DNA of 64,000 nucleotides from Neurospora intermedia. Lineage: Eukaryota > Ascomycota > Sordariomycetes > Sordariales > Sordariaceae. Below are positions 25,222-36,691 of the stretch, in pieces; the first letter of the stretch is position 1; each line of letters starts with the position of its first letter. Below the pieces are notes generated by a model, which searched no databases, was not told the DNA's origin, and saw only the letters and a program-made list of their open reading frames with translations. The stretch is from assembly GCA_037102815.1 (NCBI GenBank), contig BTPP01000004.1:2790001-2854000 (forward strand), in the 5' to 3' direction. The position numbers and the translations under genes were made by a program.

Positions 25222-26239
25222 ATGGCCAGTCTTCTCTACTACCCGGTCTACTTCCTCGAAGGCTGCGTCGCCCTCACCATTGGCTTCTACATGCTGTCCC
25301 TCATCCTGCCCCGAGCAGCCTTCGTGGCCCGTTCGCTCGCCAGCTACCTCTCGCTGCTCCTCTGCGCCGGTTTCGGCGTCATCACCTCCATCGCCTTCTC
25401 CCTGCTCGGTCACGGCCAGAGCGCGCAATGGGCCGTCGGCCGCTCCTTCAAGTACGTCATGGCGCTGACCACGGGCGTCCGGTTCAAGATCGACGACCCT
25501 AAGAACATCCTCGGCAAAACCCGTCCCGCCGTCTTCATTGGCAACCACCAGACCGAGCTCGACGTGCTCATGCTGGGTTGCATGTTCCCCAAGTACTGCT
25601 CCGTCACGGCCAAGAGCTCGTTGCGCAAGACCCCCTTCCTCGGCTGGTTCATGTCCCTCTCGGGTTCCATCTTCATCGATCGCGCCAGCAAGACCGACGC
25701 GCGCGCCGCTATGGCCGGCGCCGCCAACCAGATCCAGAAGAAGCAGCAGAGCGTCTACATGTTCCCCGAGGGAACCAGGAGCTACTCCAAGGAGCCCGAG
25801 CTGCTACCATTCAAAAAGGGCGCTTTCCACTTGGCTGTCCAGGCTCAGGTTCCCATTGTGCCGGTTGTCGTTGCCAACTATAGCCACGTTCTTAACGTGA
25901 AGGACTTCGTCTTCAACGCCGGAGTCATTCCTATGAAGGGTAAATATAACCCCTACCTTTCCCTCCCTCTCCCTTCCTTCCTTTTTCTTCACTTCCTTCC
26001 TGTAATATCGAGATACTAACCATTCCACCTCTCTTACAGTTCTCGACCCCATCGACACCACCGGCCTCACCACCGCCGACGTTGACGAGCTCTGCAAGAA
26101 CACGCGCGACCTCATGCTTAAGGAACTCATCGCCCTTACCGCCAAGGCCCGCGGCCAGTCCGTCTCCGACATTCCCGTTGCTAACAACTACCCGAGCGTG
26201 GCCAAGACGTCCGGAACCGATATGCATGTCGCCGCCTAA
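25222..26239 (+). CDS. slc1: 1-acyl-sn-glycerol-3-phosphate acyltransferase (Slc1/PlsC)
   Basis: Two exons (25222-25939, 26040-26239) give 305 aa; yeast Slc1 is 303. The enzyme acylates lysophosphatidic acid to phosphatidic acid in the ER membrane. Motifs seen: the catalytic NHQTELD (residues 108-114), GSIFIDR (148-154), FPEGTRS (181-187) and VPIVPVVVANYS. Two N-terminal hydrophobic segments (about 5-30 and 40-62) anchor it. The intron starts GTAAAT, has ACTAAC as branch point and ends TTACAG. The 100-nt intron splits the last conserved part, VIPMK/VLDPI, in the same reading frame. No ER signal is needed since the first helix serves as anchor. Confidence 0.94.
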
Positions 26240-27263
26240 ACGCATAATTTTATACAATTCGGCTGGAAAAGAAACAGCAGCTACGTCGATTCAGAAAGGC
26301 CACGTGGAACTCTGCCCGTTTCGTCGCTGCGCAGCAGCCCAGGACAGCGTGAAATCCCATTAGCCAGTCAGCCCCGCGACGAGGATGGACTGAACTGGGA
26401 TTGAGATTAGTACTCTTTACACCTCTAAGAAGAGGGTGGGATGAGGAAGAAGATAAGGAATTAGCCGATGTTCAGCAAAGGAATAGGAAAATAGGAGAGA
26501 GGTAGAGCCTACAATTGCATATTTTAGCGGCATAGTGGCTCGGAGCTACCCTTTGAACTTGCACGGAGGAGGAGGACGAGAGGAGGATGAAGGCCGCCCA
26601 AGAAGGAATGAAGTCAAGAATATTTATTATGCGACAAAGACAGAGCTCACTAGAACTAGACTAGCACATCTTTCTATATAGGATGGGATACCCAGTTACC
26701 AGGTCACGTACTTGGGGGTTGACAAAAGGAGCCACCCAAGCCGCCTGACAACCCCTTTCTCGACTTCTGTTTCGTGGTTGGATTGCTGGATCCGTGGGAT
26801 TGGCTTCGTTGGCCGGCGGACGGCCTGAGAAGAAGTGGAAGAGGATTGGTGGGAAAAGGTGATAAGCCAATGGGAAATTCGAAAAAGGAAGTGAATAGAG
26901 AATATGATACCCATGTACTTAAGTGCATTGCGTTGCGTTGCGTTGCGGCACACGAACATTCATCTCGAGGATCCGCGCCTGGCTTTCAACCGCTACAGTC
27001 CCGTGAGAAGATAATTATGTACACATGTAAAAGTCTAAACAGCCTGCCAGACTTCAAGTTGTAATAACCAGACAGACTGTCCAAACTATAATGAGATTTT
27101 GTCTTTCGCTGTCAAAGCCGCTCCATCACTTTTTAAGGAGACTACACACCCCACCCTATCCTTACCAACCGACCCATACACCCATTCTTAATGATGTTGA
27201 AAAGAAAGTTTACAAAATATAAAGAACGACTAAGCGAACAAAAGCCCCGAAAGAAAGCCAAAC
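26240..27263. other. Convergent intergenic region
   Basis: 1.0 kb between the 3' ends of the acyltransferase (+) and Sec63 (-). It is A/G-rich in its first half. No gene is supported. Confidence 0.5.
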
Positions 27264-29438
27264 TTAGTTTTCAGGCTCCGTATCCGTGTTAGTGTCGCTC
27301 GTGTCATCGTCCTCATCATCATCTGTCCCACTTTCCTCATCCGAGTCTTCCTCGTCCTTAACAACCCTCTGCTTTGTCGGCGCACCCTTTGCTGCGTTCA
27401 TGATGCCGGCGATAGAATCTGTAGTAGTTGTGGTCAGCTTTCTGTTATGCGAATGTGGTGGATGGTGGTTAGAGGGAGGAAAAAACTCACCCTCCTCAGG
27501 CTCGCTGATCTCCTCCTCATCCTTCATCTCGGCAGCCCGGCTTGCATCCTCCACCACGAGCGTCACCTCCATCTTGGTGTCAAACCCGACGTAGCTGTCG
27601 CACACCACGTGCATAACGAACGTGTAATGGCCGGCCTGTGGCGGCGCCTGGAACTGCGCCTTCATGGTTTGCATGGCGAACGTCGGCGTTTTGCCGTCCG
27701 ACTCGTAAATGGGCCTGTCAAAGCTGACAAAGGTGAAAGGCGGCACGGCCACGCGTCCCTGCTTGGAATCCGTAAGGAAGACGTGCCATCTGGGGCTGTG
27801 GTCGCGGGCAAAGTAAGGGGAGGAAGCAAGCGGTGGGTAAACGTCCTCGCTTTCGGCGGACTCCTCGTAGATGGGCTTGCCCTTTTCATCCTTGCCGACG
27901 ACCTTCTTGGTCTTCTTGCGGCCGAGGATGGCGTCAAGATCGTCTTCGGCGGGGTCAATGTCCTCGAGATCAATGGGGGTGACGTCAGGTACCTTCTCGC
28001 TACCGGGAGGAACGAAGCGGCCCTTGACAACGAGGGTGACGAGGGAAGAGGGAATGATGAACTTCTCGCCAGTGACCTTGAAGAAAGCCTTGGCGACACG
28101 GAGGTAGGGGAGCTGCTTGGCATAGGCGATGGTTTCCTTGTACTGAGCATCGGTCAAGAGGCCCTTTCCAACGACAAGGCTGCGGCGCTTAGCGTCAGGC
28201 TGATCCATGAAGGCCTGGACAGTGCTGTGGACACGGGAGTCGCCCTCAACAGCCCGAACAACGGCCGAATTGAAGTGTGGAAGCTGGTACAGAGGAGAAG
28301 CCTTGGGCGGGATGGCCTGGATGAGGCGCTGGCTAGCAAAGTAGGAGGCGAGGAGAGGAGCTGTGTTCATGTAGGCGAGGGCGATGGCATTGAAAGACTT
28401 GTTCAGAGCATGGGCAATAGGAGCGACCTGGAACTTGGCCTTCTCGAGAGTAGCATCACCGAGCTCAATGCGCCCAAGGTAAGCCCAGAGAAGGGCGAGA
28501 GCCTTTCTCCGGGGACCGCTCTCAACGTCCTCAAGCTTCTTCTTCTCTTTGGGTGGAAGTTCGTCGGAAGCCATAACCTTGGACTCGATCTTGGAGAGGC
28601 CGGCGTCTGCCTTGTCGCCCTTGAACAGGTCTTCAAATTCCTGGCCACTGCTGAGAGCCGCCACTACACCACCCTCGTCAATGTTGTCCTGATACTCCTT
28701 GAACAAACGGTTGGCGCTCTCCATAAGAACACCCTCCTTGGAGCGTCGAAGTGTGCCGTACCACCAAGAGCCGACCAGATAGGGGAGGAGGACACCAAAC
28801 AGGGCGAAGTAGATCAGAACAATGTACTTGCCATTGCCATCGGAGACAATGGCCTTGGGAAGGGCAATGTTGATGCTGAAACCTTGCTTTCCATCGGGGT
28901 TGCCGAACTGGATAAAGTTGTTGCGCACGTCCTCATCCGTCAGAGCCTGGTATGCCTTGGAGATCTCAACGTAGCGGCGGTTCAGATCGTCAATGGTCTC
29001 GTTCTTGGAGGCGTCGGGGCGGGCCTTGTCGGGATGGAACTTGAGGGAGAGCATCTTGTACGTCTTCTTGATTTGCTTCTCGGTGGCGCTCTCGGCGATA
29101 CCCAGGATGTCATAGGGGTTCCAGAGGTGTTGCACCGGGGCGTCGGTAGTCTTGATGAGGTAGATCATGTAGCCCATGACAGCCCACCCGGCGATGACGA
29201 GAGCAATTAGCCATGGCTTGCTACCGTCCTTGCGCTTCTCCGACTTGCGTAACGTGTCGACTACCGCCGACTGGTCGTGCTTGTAGTCTGTCTGGATGCG
29301 CTTAAGAGCGGCGGCTGGGTCGTTCCGCGACGATTTTATCAGCGAGTACGTGATGGGTACGGTGACGATGGACGTAAGGGTAAACACGAAGAAGGGCCAG
29401 AGGTGGCCCTCCTCGTCGTAGGCGTAATCAGTACTCAT
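27264..29438 (-). CDS. sec63: Sec63, J-domain subunit of the ER translocon
   Basis: Two exons: 29438-27491 and 27418-27264, giving 700 aa. The 72-nt intron (27419-27490; GTGAGT, CTAAC, CAG) is a multiple of three with no stop, so the frame also reads through. Three transmembrane helices (about 13-33, 75-95, 205-227) flank a luminal J domain starting NPYDILGI, with HPD at 135-137. After helix 3 comes the cytosolic Sec63/Brl domain (motif SPLYQLPHFN, late beta-sandwich region DSYVGFDTKMEVTLVV). The tail is strongly acidic, the Sec62-binding feature known in yeast. It recruits BiP to the Sec61 channel. The neighbour on the same strand is another J protein. Confidence 0.96.
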   Translation of the reverse strand: MSTDYAYDEEGHLWPFFVFTLTSIVTVPITYSLIKSSRNDPAAALKRIQTDYKHDQSAVVDTLRKSEKRKDGSKPWLIALVIAGWAVMGYMIYLIKTTDAPVQHLWNPYDILGIAESATEKQIKKTYKMLSLKFHPDKARPDASKNETIDDLNRRYVEISKAYQALTDEDVRNNFIQFGNPDGKQGFSINIALPKAIVSDGNGKYIVLIYFALFGVLLPYLVGSWWYGTLRRSKEGVLMESANRLFKEYQDNIDEGGVVAALSSGQEFEDLFKGDKADAGLSKIESKVMASDELPPKEKKKLEDVESGPRRKALALLWAYLGRIELGDATLEKAKFQVAPIAHALNKSFNAIALAYMNTAPLLASYFASQRLIQAIPPKASPLYQLPHFNSAVVRAVEGDSRVHSTVQAFMDQPDAKRRSLVVGKGLLTDAQYKETIAYAKQLPYLRVAKAFFKVTGEKFIIPSSLVTLVVKGRFVPPGSEKVPDVTPIDLEDIDPAEDDLDAILGRKKTKKVVGKDEKGKPIYEESAESEDVYPPLASSPYFARDHSPRWHVFLTDSKQGRVAVPPFTFVSFDRPIYESDGKTPTFAMQTMKAQFQAPPQAGHYTFVMHVVCDSYVGFDTKMEVTLVVEDASRAAEMKDEEEISEPEEGEFFPPSNHHPPHSHNRKLTTTTTDSIAGIMNAAKGAPTKQRVVKDEEDSDEESGTDDDEDDDTSDTNTDTEPEN

Positions 29439-31340
29439 GGTGAGTACCTATCGTGGCGAGAGGCTACTGGTGTCTGTGGTGGACGGCGGTCAAGCTGCAA
29501 TTCCCAAGAAAAGATGTCGAGGACAAGTTGCAGCTAGGGAGAGGTCGAGCAAGGTGCTTTTGTTGGAGCTGCCGCGGGGATCCTCTGTCTAGGCCAGCGT
29601 AGTAGTTAATATTGGACCGTGGGAGAAAGGAGTGGAAGTTGTCCCAGTTTGTTGATGGAGATGGCTGGGAACAAAAGGTGACTGGAGGTGGTACGACCGT
29701 GTCAAGTGAGGTGTGGCGGCTTCCACAGGGTTCGTCGGTTTGGACCGATGGATACTGGTCGGATTGGTGATGGGGGATGTTGTCAAGTTGTCTTTCTGCG
29801 GATGGCGGATTGGCAGGTGCGGATCGGGGACTCTGGCACCGAAGATGAATCGTGGCCTCCAAATTTCAGACAGGGGGCCCAAGCTCCCCGCTAACACCGC
29901 TACGTACACCCACATGCCTCCCTCCGTACCTGCCCCTTCGGCTCGTACTGCCAGTACTTACTGCCACGGTTCCTTGTCCTTCATTCTGACCCCAGAACGG
30001 ACACGCGAGATCTTGGTGGCTTTGTGAACCAATTACGGCATTGGACTTGCCTCCTTGTTGTGGTGAGCTTGTATCGTCTTTGATCTGAACAGATCTCTCT
30101 GTCTGTTTCTTTTTTCTCTCCCTGAATGCAGTGTCCGCTCCAGATTTGATGAGAGACCTTTCAAGAAGATAATAATTACCCAGCTGTCCACTCTTATCAC
30201 CAAATTGACACTGATGACCCAAGTGAACCTGGCAAGATGCACATGTACTATGGTAAGAAAGATGGCAACTACAGAAAAGAGATATCAAACTGAAGCAAAC
30301 CACAAGCTAGGAACGGTAATTTGTATTCAAACCTTATTCAAAAATCTCTAGATAATGTCTAGATCCTTGAGTTAGGATTCAGAGGCGCCACACCACACGT
30401 TGTCATCTCGCCCTTGATTATAAACTGGCAACACAGTGCAACGAGTGTTATTCATCGAGAATAATCGCTGTATGTGCCATATTTACTCGCTGCCAGTTCA
30501 AAGCTCTATCCTAAATATATGGTGTCTAAGAATTCTTCTGCTTCGTCTTCAAGCATACTCAAAGAACCAAACCATGATAAGCAGCCCTATTTCACCAGAA
30601 CTTTTATATGAGTTGTCAGTCTATGTGCAATCCGATATGTAAAAAGGAAAATCGGTTACATCCTCAATCCAGAAACCTAGACACATAACGCCACTAACTT
30701 TCTCACAGTGCCGGATAAGGATAACCATATGGGCATGTGCATGACTGCGACAACTCATAGCCCAACAACGGCCTGAAATATGGTCGAGACGATAACAAGA
30801 CAATGGTGGAAGACGAAGGCTGCGCGTGGCGCAACTTTTCCGGGGAAAGGGTATGTGAGGTTATGAACCAATGAAACAAGTCTATGCCCTTGACCAATTT
30901 GTAAAAGAAAACACCCGTCTTTTTTTTCTGCTCCATCGCTTCTTACACGCTCAGGCATCTTTCCTGAAATTTGGCACGAGCCAAGGGGTTGCATACTCCA
31001 GACGCGGTCTCAGTCACTCTCTGACTGAGATACCGGAAGTACGCTAGCCGCGTCTGACGGCAGCCATGAACTTTTTGAAGAGACTTAGGCATGCGTACCA
31101 CACAAGGAGCAGAACCAAGAGATGGGGAGGCAAAAGCACAACGGCAGCGACCAGCCAGATACCCCATGATCTGAGCCATGCCACTCGGCTATCCATGTCG
31201 TTGCCTGCTTTTCCTTTTCCCCAAGCTCTGTGGGTCCGTTCGTGCTCATAGCGATGCTCGGTAGCGTCGTCTTCGGACAGATACCCGTCATTATCATCGT
31301 CAAAGTCGCCCTCGTACTCGTTATCATCTTCGTGGGTTTG
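29439..31340. other. Intergenic region upstream of Sec63
   Basis: 1.9 kb between the 3' end of the TPR/J-domain gene and the Sec63 start. Frames here are short with no recognisable product. The sequence turns AT-richer at about 30300-30620. Confidence 0.45.
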
Positions 31341-33824
31341 TCACTGGTAGTGGAAGCCGCCGCCGCCAAATCCTCCCCTGCCGCGGGAGCGACCGCCTCC
31401 AGGGAAGCCGCCACCGCCGAAGCCGCCGAAACCACCACCACCGAAGCCATGACCACCCTGGCCACCCATCATCTGGATAATGATCTCGGGGTCAATACCA
31501 CCCATGCCACCGCCCATGCCACCGCCAAACATATCAGACGGGTCCACTAGGTCGTCACCACTATCGTACCTAGCGCGCTTTCTATATGGGGTGTTAGCAA
31601 ACTCATCAACTAGGACGGGCAGGGGAGAGACGTACTGAGAGTCACTAAGCGTCTCATAAGCTTCGCTGATATCCTTGAATCTGGCTTCGGCGGAGGCATC
31701 ACCGGGGTTCTTGTCGGGATGGTGGACGATGGCGAGCTTACGGTACGCCTTCTTAATCTGGGTCTCATCCGCATTCTTGTCAATCCCGAGGATCTTGTAG
31801 TAGTCTTTCCTCTGCGACTTCTTGAGCTCAAGCTCGGCCCGCTTGACTTCCTGAGCAATGGTCCTGTCTTCAGGCTCGAGCTCCTGCAATGCCTTCCACT
31901 CCCTAACACAGTCCTCCCACCTCTCGGCCAAGCCAAGCGCGTTGGCCTTGGTCTTGCGGGCCTTGAGGTAAGAAGGGTCGAGGCTGATGGCTCTTTCGCA
32001 GTCGGCGATGGCCTCGTCAAACTGCTTCAGCTTGGTGTAGCACAAGGCGCGGTTCTGAAGAATCTTGGAGTTGGTGCCCTTGTTTGACGGGTCAATCTCC
32101 AACGCCGCAGTGTATTTTTCCAGGGCCTTTTGCCAACGGCCAGCCTTGTATTCATCGTTGCCCTCTCCCTTCATACGGTCCAACTTCTGAACGACACGCA
32201 ACCACTTGATGGCATCCTTGAAGTCGGGATCGCAGCTGAGCGCCTTGCGGAAATGCTGGATCGCCTTGTCGTTCTCACCTGAAGCATAAAGCGCACGGCC
32301 ACGAATCACGAGGGCCTCGGGGTCCTGGCTGTTGTTCCTGAGGAGCGACATTGCAATATTTTGAGCCTCACCAAGCGAGTTAATATCGCCCAACCTGAGG
32401 AGAGCCTCGCCACGCATCAAAACCCACTTTCTGGGCCGGCTAGCACCGATACCCAGGAGCCTTTCGGCCATATCGAGGGGGTGCAGAACCATGGAAGCGG
32501 CCGTGCCCTCCTGGAGAGCCTTCTGGGCGGCCTGGATATAGTTTAGCATGTCCCTAGCGGGAGCCATATCCTTTGCCGAAGGGGGCGGTTGGATGCGGCC
32601 GAAAGTGGCGATGGCCTCTTCGGGCCTGCCAAGGCTGGTGTAGATGCGGGCCAGACGCAACAGAATCTTGGGGTTGTTCGGGTCAAGCTCCGCTGCGCGA
32701 GTGCAGTCCTCAAGAGCATCCTTATACTTGCCGGCGGACATGTAGGCTGCCGCACGGTTTCCTAGATATGTTGCGGATTCGGGCTGCAAGACGATGGCTG
32801 TAGTTTTTATGATCAAGTTAGTTTCTGCCCCAATAATATTTTTTTGATCCTCGAACCTGGCCGCCTTCTCACCCTTAGTATAATGCACAATCGCTTGGTT
32901 ATAATCCTTTGCCTTGAAGAATTTGTTGCCCTCATTTTTGAAGCCCTCTGCCTGCTCGGCAGGGCTCTGCACGGGGGTAGTAGGCTGCGAGCGATGGGGA
33001 GGAGGGGTAGGAACTTCGCCATCATTGGTCTGAGCAGCATCGGCACCGTTGGACATGGGGACGGTAAACGTGCTTCCGTGAGCGGGCGGTGTGGGCTTCT
33101 GCTGAGCTTGCTGGTCCTGCGGTTGCTGCTTGTGCGGCGGCGGCGGGGGCGAGGCTGCGGAAGCCGCGCCGTTCTCCTTGTTGTCGAACTCCATTGAATT
33201 TCGGACACTAAAGCCGGACAGATCAGAAAAGCGTTTGCGCTGCTCGGGAGGCAGGTTCAGCGGGTGGATGTCTGTGTCGACCTTTTTTCGACGGAAGGAA
33301 GTTGACCTGGAACGGCTGTCAGACGCAGCGGCGGGGTCGACTGGGTGGCGGCCGAAACTGCTGCGGGAACTGGTCGAGGAGCGCGGCTGATGCGACGATG
33401 ACGACGACGAGTGTTTTGTGGGATCGCGCGCACTCGCAGATCTAGAAGTTGAGCCCGACGGTGGTGTTGGGGGAAGGTTGTAGTGCGGAGGTGGTGTCGG
33501 GGGAGAATGGTCCCGGCGTGGTTGACTGTCCGACCTGTGAGTTTTTTTGGCGGACGGCGAGCGGGTGCCCGAGGGGGACGAAAACACGGGTTTGGTGGGG
33601 GACAATCGGTGTTGCTGCGTCTGCGCGGGCGGCCTTAGAGACTTTGGAGGCGGCGGCGGCGGCGGCGGCGACTGCGAGTGCGAACGCTTTGCGTGCGAGT
33701 AGGGACTTCTTGGACCTGAAGTGCCAGAAGGCTGCGTCGACTCGTAACGTCCGGCGCGCGTATCTGCGTCCACTCTGTCCGCGGAGGTGGAGCTTTTGGA
33801 CGATTTTTTGCTGAAAAACCTCAT
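31341..33824 (-). CDS. TPR and J-domain co-chaperone (DNAJC7/Tpr2 type)
   Basis: Three exons (33824-32873, 32797-31636, 31581-31341) give 784 aa. The first ~285 residues are Ser/Pro-rich and likely disordered (runs of 8 and 5 Pro). Then a long array of TPRs begins at [20 protein letters not shown] and includes [20 protein letters not shown]. The J domain is at about 648-705 with HPD at 677-679. The C-terminus is Gly/Met/Phe-rich. There is no signal peptide, so a cytosolic Hsp70/Hsp90 adaptor is more likely than the ER-resident DNAJC3. Both introns (75 nt at 32798-32872, 54 nt at 31582-31635) are stop-free multiples of three. Splicing restores [12 protein letters not shown] and [13 protein letters not shown]. 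Confidence 0.92.
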   Translation of the reverse strand: MRFFSKKSSKSSTSADRVDADTRAGRYESTQPSGTSGPRSPYSHAKRSHSQSPPPPPPPPKSLRPPAQTQQHRLSPTKPVFSSPSGTRSPSAKKTHRSDSQPRRDHSPPTPPPHYNLPPTPPSGSTSRSASARDPTKHSSSSSSHQPRSSTSSRSSFGRHPVDPAAASDSRSRSTSFRRKKVDTDIHPLNLPPEQRKRFSDLSGFSVRNSMEFDNKENGAASAASPPPPPHKQQPQDQQAQQKPTPPAHGSTFTVPMSNGADAAQTNDGEVPTPPPHRSQPTTPVQSPAEQAEGFKNEGNKFFKAKDYNQAIVHYTKGEKAARFEDQKNIIGAETNLIIKTTAIVLQPESATYLGNRAAAYMSAGKYKDALEDCTRAAELDPNNPKILLRLARIYTSLGRPEEAIATFGRIQPPPSAKDMAPARDMLNYIQAAQKALQEGTAASMVLHPLDMAERLLGIGASRPRKWVLMRGEALLRLGDINSLGEAQNIAMSLLRNNSQDPEALVIRGRALYASGENDKAIQHFRKALSCDPDFKDAIKWLRVVQKLDRMKGEGNDEYKAGRWQKALEKYTAALEIDPSNKGTNSKILQNRALCYTKLKQFDEAIADCERAISLDPSYLKARKTKANALGLAERWEDCVREWKALQELEPEDRTIAQEVKRAELELKKSQRKDYYKILGIDKNADETQIKKAYRKLAIVHHPDKNPGDASAEARFKDISEAYETLSDSQYVSPLPVLVDEFANTPYRKRARYDSGDDLVDPSDMFGGGMGGGMGGIDPEIIIQMMGGQGGHGFGGGGFGGFGGGGFPGGGRSRGRGGFGGGGFHYQ

Positions 33825-36691
33825 TGAGACTGCCGGACTGAGTAGTCACCAATTTCCGGACCGCAAACCGTTGCAAAAGGGCGTTTTCCTAACACCGGGT
33901 TGCCGATGGTCTGTTAAGGTCGCCGGCGGGATATGTGTAGCAACCTATGCGGGCTGGGACCGCCAAAATGTCAAGTTTCCCAGTGGTGTGCGTGCCGAGC
34001 GAGCGGTGACTTCCAACTAAAGCCGGATCTTGTATCGCGGCATCCGGATGCAGGCAAAAGTAGGTGGGGTTTTCTTATGCTGGTACCCTGCGACTATCTG
34101 TGCCAGGTACTTGCGTGTACCCGAGTCAGAAGTGGAAACTCTGACCTTGATGTTCACGGTCTTCCGTCTACTAGTACGGGGCCGGTTGGTGAACTGTGGG
34201 GAGATCACAGGCACTCAAGGGGTTCAGCGCCTATAAAACCTTCCACTTCTTTTCACTATGGAACACAAAATCCCGAGTATTACCTAGGCCACATCGATTT
34301 AGGTCAGGGTGATGGAAACCGCGTGCGCGGGAAGCAAGTAAATAGCTTTCTCAGCTCCTTTGCCCGTGGTCCTGGCCGTGAATCTCTGGTGCCTTTTATG
34401 TGCGGCGAAGAGGCAGGGTAGCGGTCGTGCCGAGTTGGATACGGAGAAGCTTGCAGAAATCCGCGGTTTCGAGGAGGTTGGGATGGAGATGAAAGCGGGA
34501 CGACATGGGACGATTGATGCAAAATGACAAAGCACGCTGGATGAAGGAACAGCTTCAACAAGATGAGACAGGCGTCAGTTCAGACACACAAGAGAGGGAA
34601 AAGAGAAGCCAACGAAAAGCAGCAACAAGAGCTAGGCACGTTCGGCACGGTCGATCCATCCCATCACATCCGACGCTATAAAAGAGGGATGGATACCGTC
34701 TTGGTGTATTGGAAGGGTTTAGGATGATTTTCTCGGCTTCCGCAGACAAATCATTTGCGATTCGGAGGTATGTCAGTTGGTTAGGGGTCCCGGCAGGCCC
34801 GCTTATACCCTTCCTCACATCAACCAATCCTTCACTTGGACCAGAGAGAAAACACCAGTCATACGTTACAAGTGCCGAGGGCGAAAACGGAACAGAAAAA
34901 AAGAAAAAAAAAAAGAAAAAAGAAACAGAAGAAGAAAAAGAATAGTTCTTCCATCACGGAAGCAGTGGCCGGTACATTAGTTGCAGGTACATGCGATCCA
35001 AAGGAACGAAATTGGAGCGCTGGAAGGTCTCTAACGTTCATCTTGCGCTTTGTTCATCCGGGGACCATTTCCAACGTCATCGCCGTGTGCTTCCCTAGGT
35101 TTTGTTTCCAAAGATGCTCAGAAGGACCATGCCAGACATCGTATATCATCATGATATTCCCGGCCCCCGCCTCACGGTCCGGCTACTAGACATTGAGCCA
35201 GCATAAAAAAAAGGGCTGTGATGGATGGCTTGACAGTCATTATCTCCCAACCAATGGCTTTGACAGCGTTGGTTCGTTTTGGTAAGACTAATCCTGCATC
35301 GAGCCGGCCTTTGTCTTCATTGGGGCTTTCTACTTGTTCGGGGATGTCAACTTACCACTCCGGCCCCCTAATTATTATTTTTCCTTCAAGAAAAATACTT
35401 CGACCACCCATCATCCTGCCAAGATAGCCCTACGATGGCCGACAGACAAACTGGGCCAGCACTTGGGCCTTGTCCCAACAAGATGTGATCGAATTGAGAT
35501 CGAGACATTGACGAAAACCAGAAACAGAACCGGAACCATAACCAGAACAGCAAGGAAGATATTGGAGGATTGCAGACATTTGGATATCGAATCTAAACAT
35601 CAAAGGACCCGGTCGATGTTAAAAAAAGGGGGGGGAGCAGCGGATAACACAGCCCACGAATGCATCCACTGTCTTGCTGTCAGTTCATCAACGGCTTTTC
35701 CCGCTTACCCGCTGTGCACTCACTTATCCACACACCACACCATCACTTTTGTCTAGAGTGTCTGGCTCTGTTGTTGTCTAAGGTGTGATCTCTCAGAAAG
35801 GTGAATCAAGGGTGGTTGAAAAGGGCTGAGAGGGCTGAGCTTGCCTGACCGGGCGTAGCGTGGACTACGAACAAGTGGCACCCCCTAGCTCCTAGCTCCT
35901 ACCTACATACGCAGTATGTAGCTCGCCCTGTCACTGCCACTGTCACTGTCAGCCCCCCCCTCCCCGCTTGATGAATGATAAGTTCCCAAAGAGAAACCTA
36001 TGTGTTAAACAGGGACTCAGAGCAGACAGACTAAGAAACATCACTTTGAAAAGTCCTTCTCGAAGGTTCTATCCAATATTTATCACTGTACAGATATGAC
36101 ATGCCAATGGAGACCCAGTTACAAGGCTGATCACCTTAATGCTTGCTCAAAGCCCATCAATCTGTGTGACCCATTCCCATTGAATTCCCATCTATCACCA
36201 TCTTCTAATTTAACCCAACTAACCAACTTTTTCTATTGCCAAGCAACACCTTCGTCCAACTCTCGACGATGGGTCCATACATCAGCAGCAACCACCCCGA
36301 ACACAGCAGCATCGAGATCAAGTTCAACAGCTGAGGCCAATGAACGTCGGTTGCAACGCAAGCTCTTTCTCGGTTTTCCCATTTTCCCAATTCAAGGTTC
36401 AAGTAATATCCATTCATTACGTACCCGACTCGACAACGCCGATGCAACCTGCCTGTCTGCCTGTCCTGATTCTAAACTACAATATTACCAAACCCAGTAT
36501 CACAGAGCCTGCCCGCAATAATAAAACCAGACTTATCCAGCCCGTCGTCATCGTCGTCATCATAACCATCCACCACCCGGTGTAATTAACAGTTTCCGTT
36601 CCGTTTTCCCTCATTGATAATCCCATCATGCTAGCCTTCCATTAACCCATTATTACGGTGTTTTTGGTACACCACGCTCTCCCACCTGATT
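33825..36691. other. Long intergenic region upstream of the TPR/J gene
   Basis: 2.9 kb. It contains a purine tract at 34891-34941 (mostly A with G) and pyrimidine-rich stretches near 35900-36600. No exon-like frame with motifs was found. The frame at 36096-36521 has no support. Confidence 0.45.
34891..34941 (+). repeat. A-rich purine low-complexity tract
   Basis: About 50 bases consist almost only of A and G, including a run of 11 A. It lies in intergenic DNA. It may be a nucleosome-excluding element, but nothing more can be said. Confidence 0.7.

Noticed and set aside
27447-29210. 587-codon open frame on the plus strand
   Set aside because: It is the exact antisense of the Sec63 coding sequence, an effect of GC-rich third positions. 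It has no recognisable domain.
36096-36521. 141-codon plus-strand frame
   Set aside because: Composition is unremarkable, there is no motif or signal, and no splice partners were seen.
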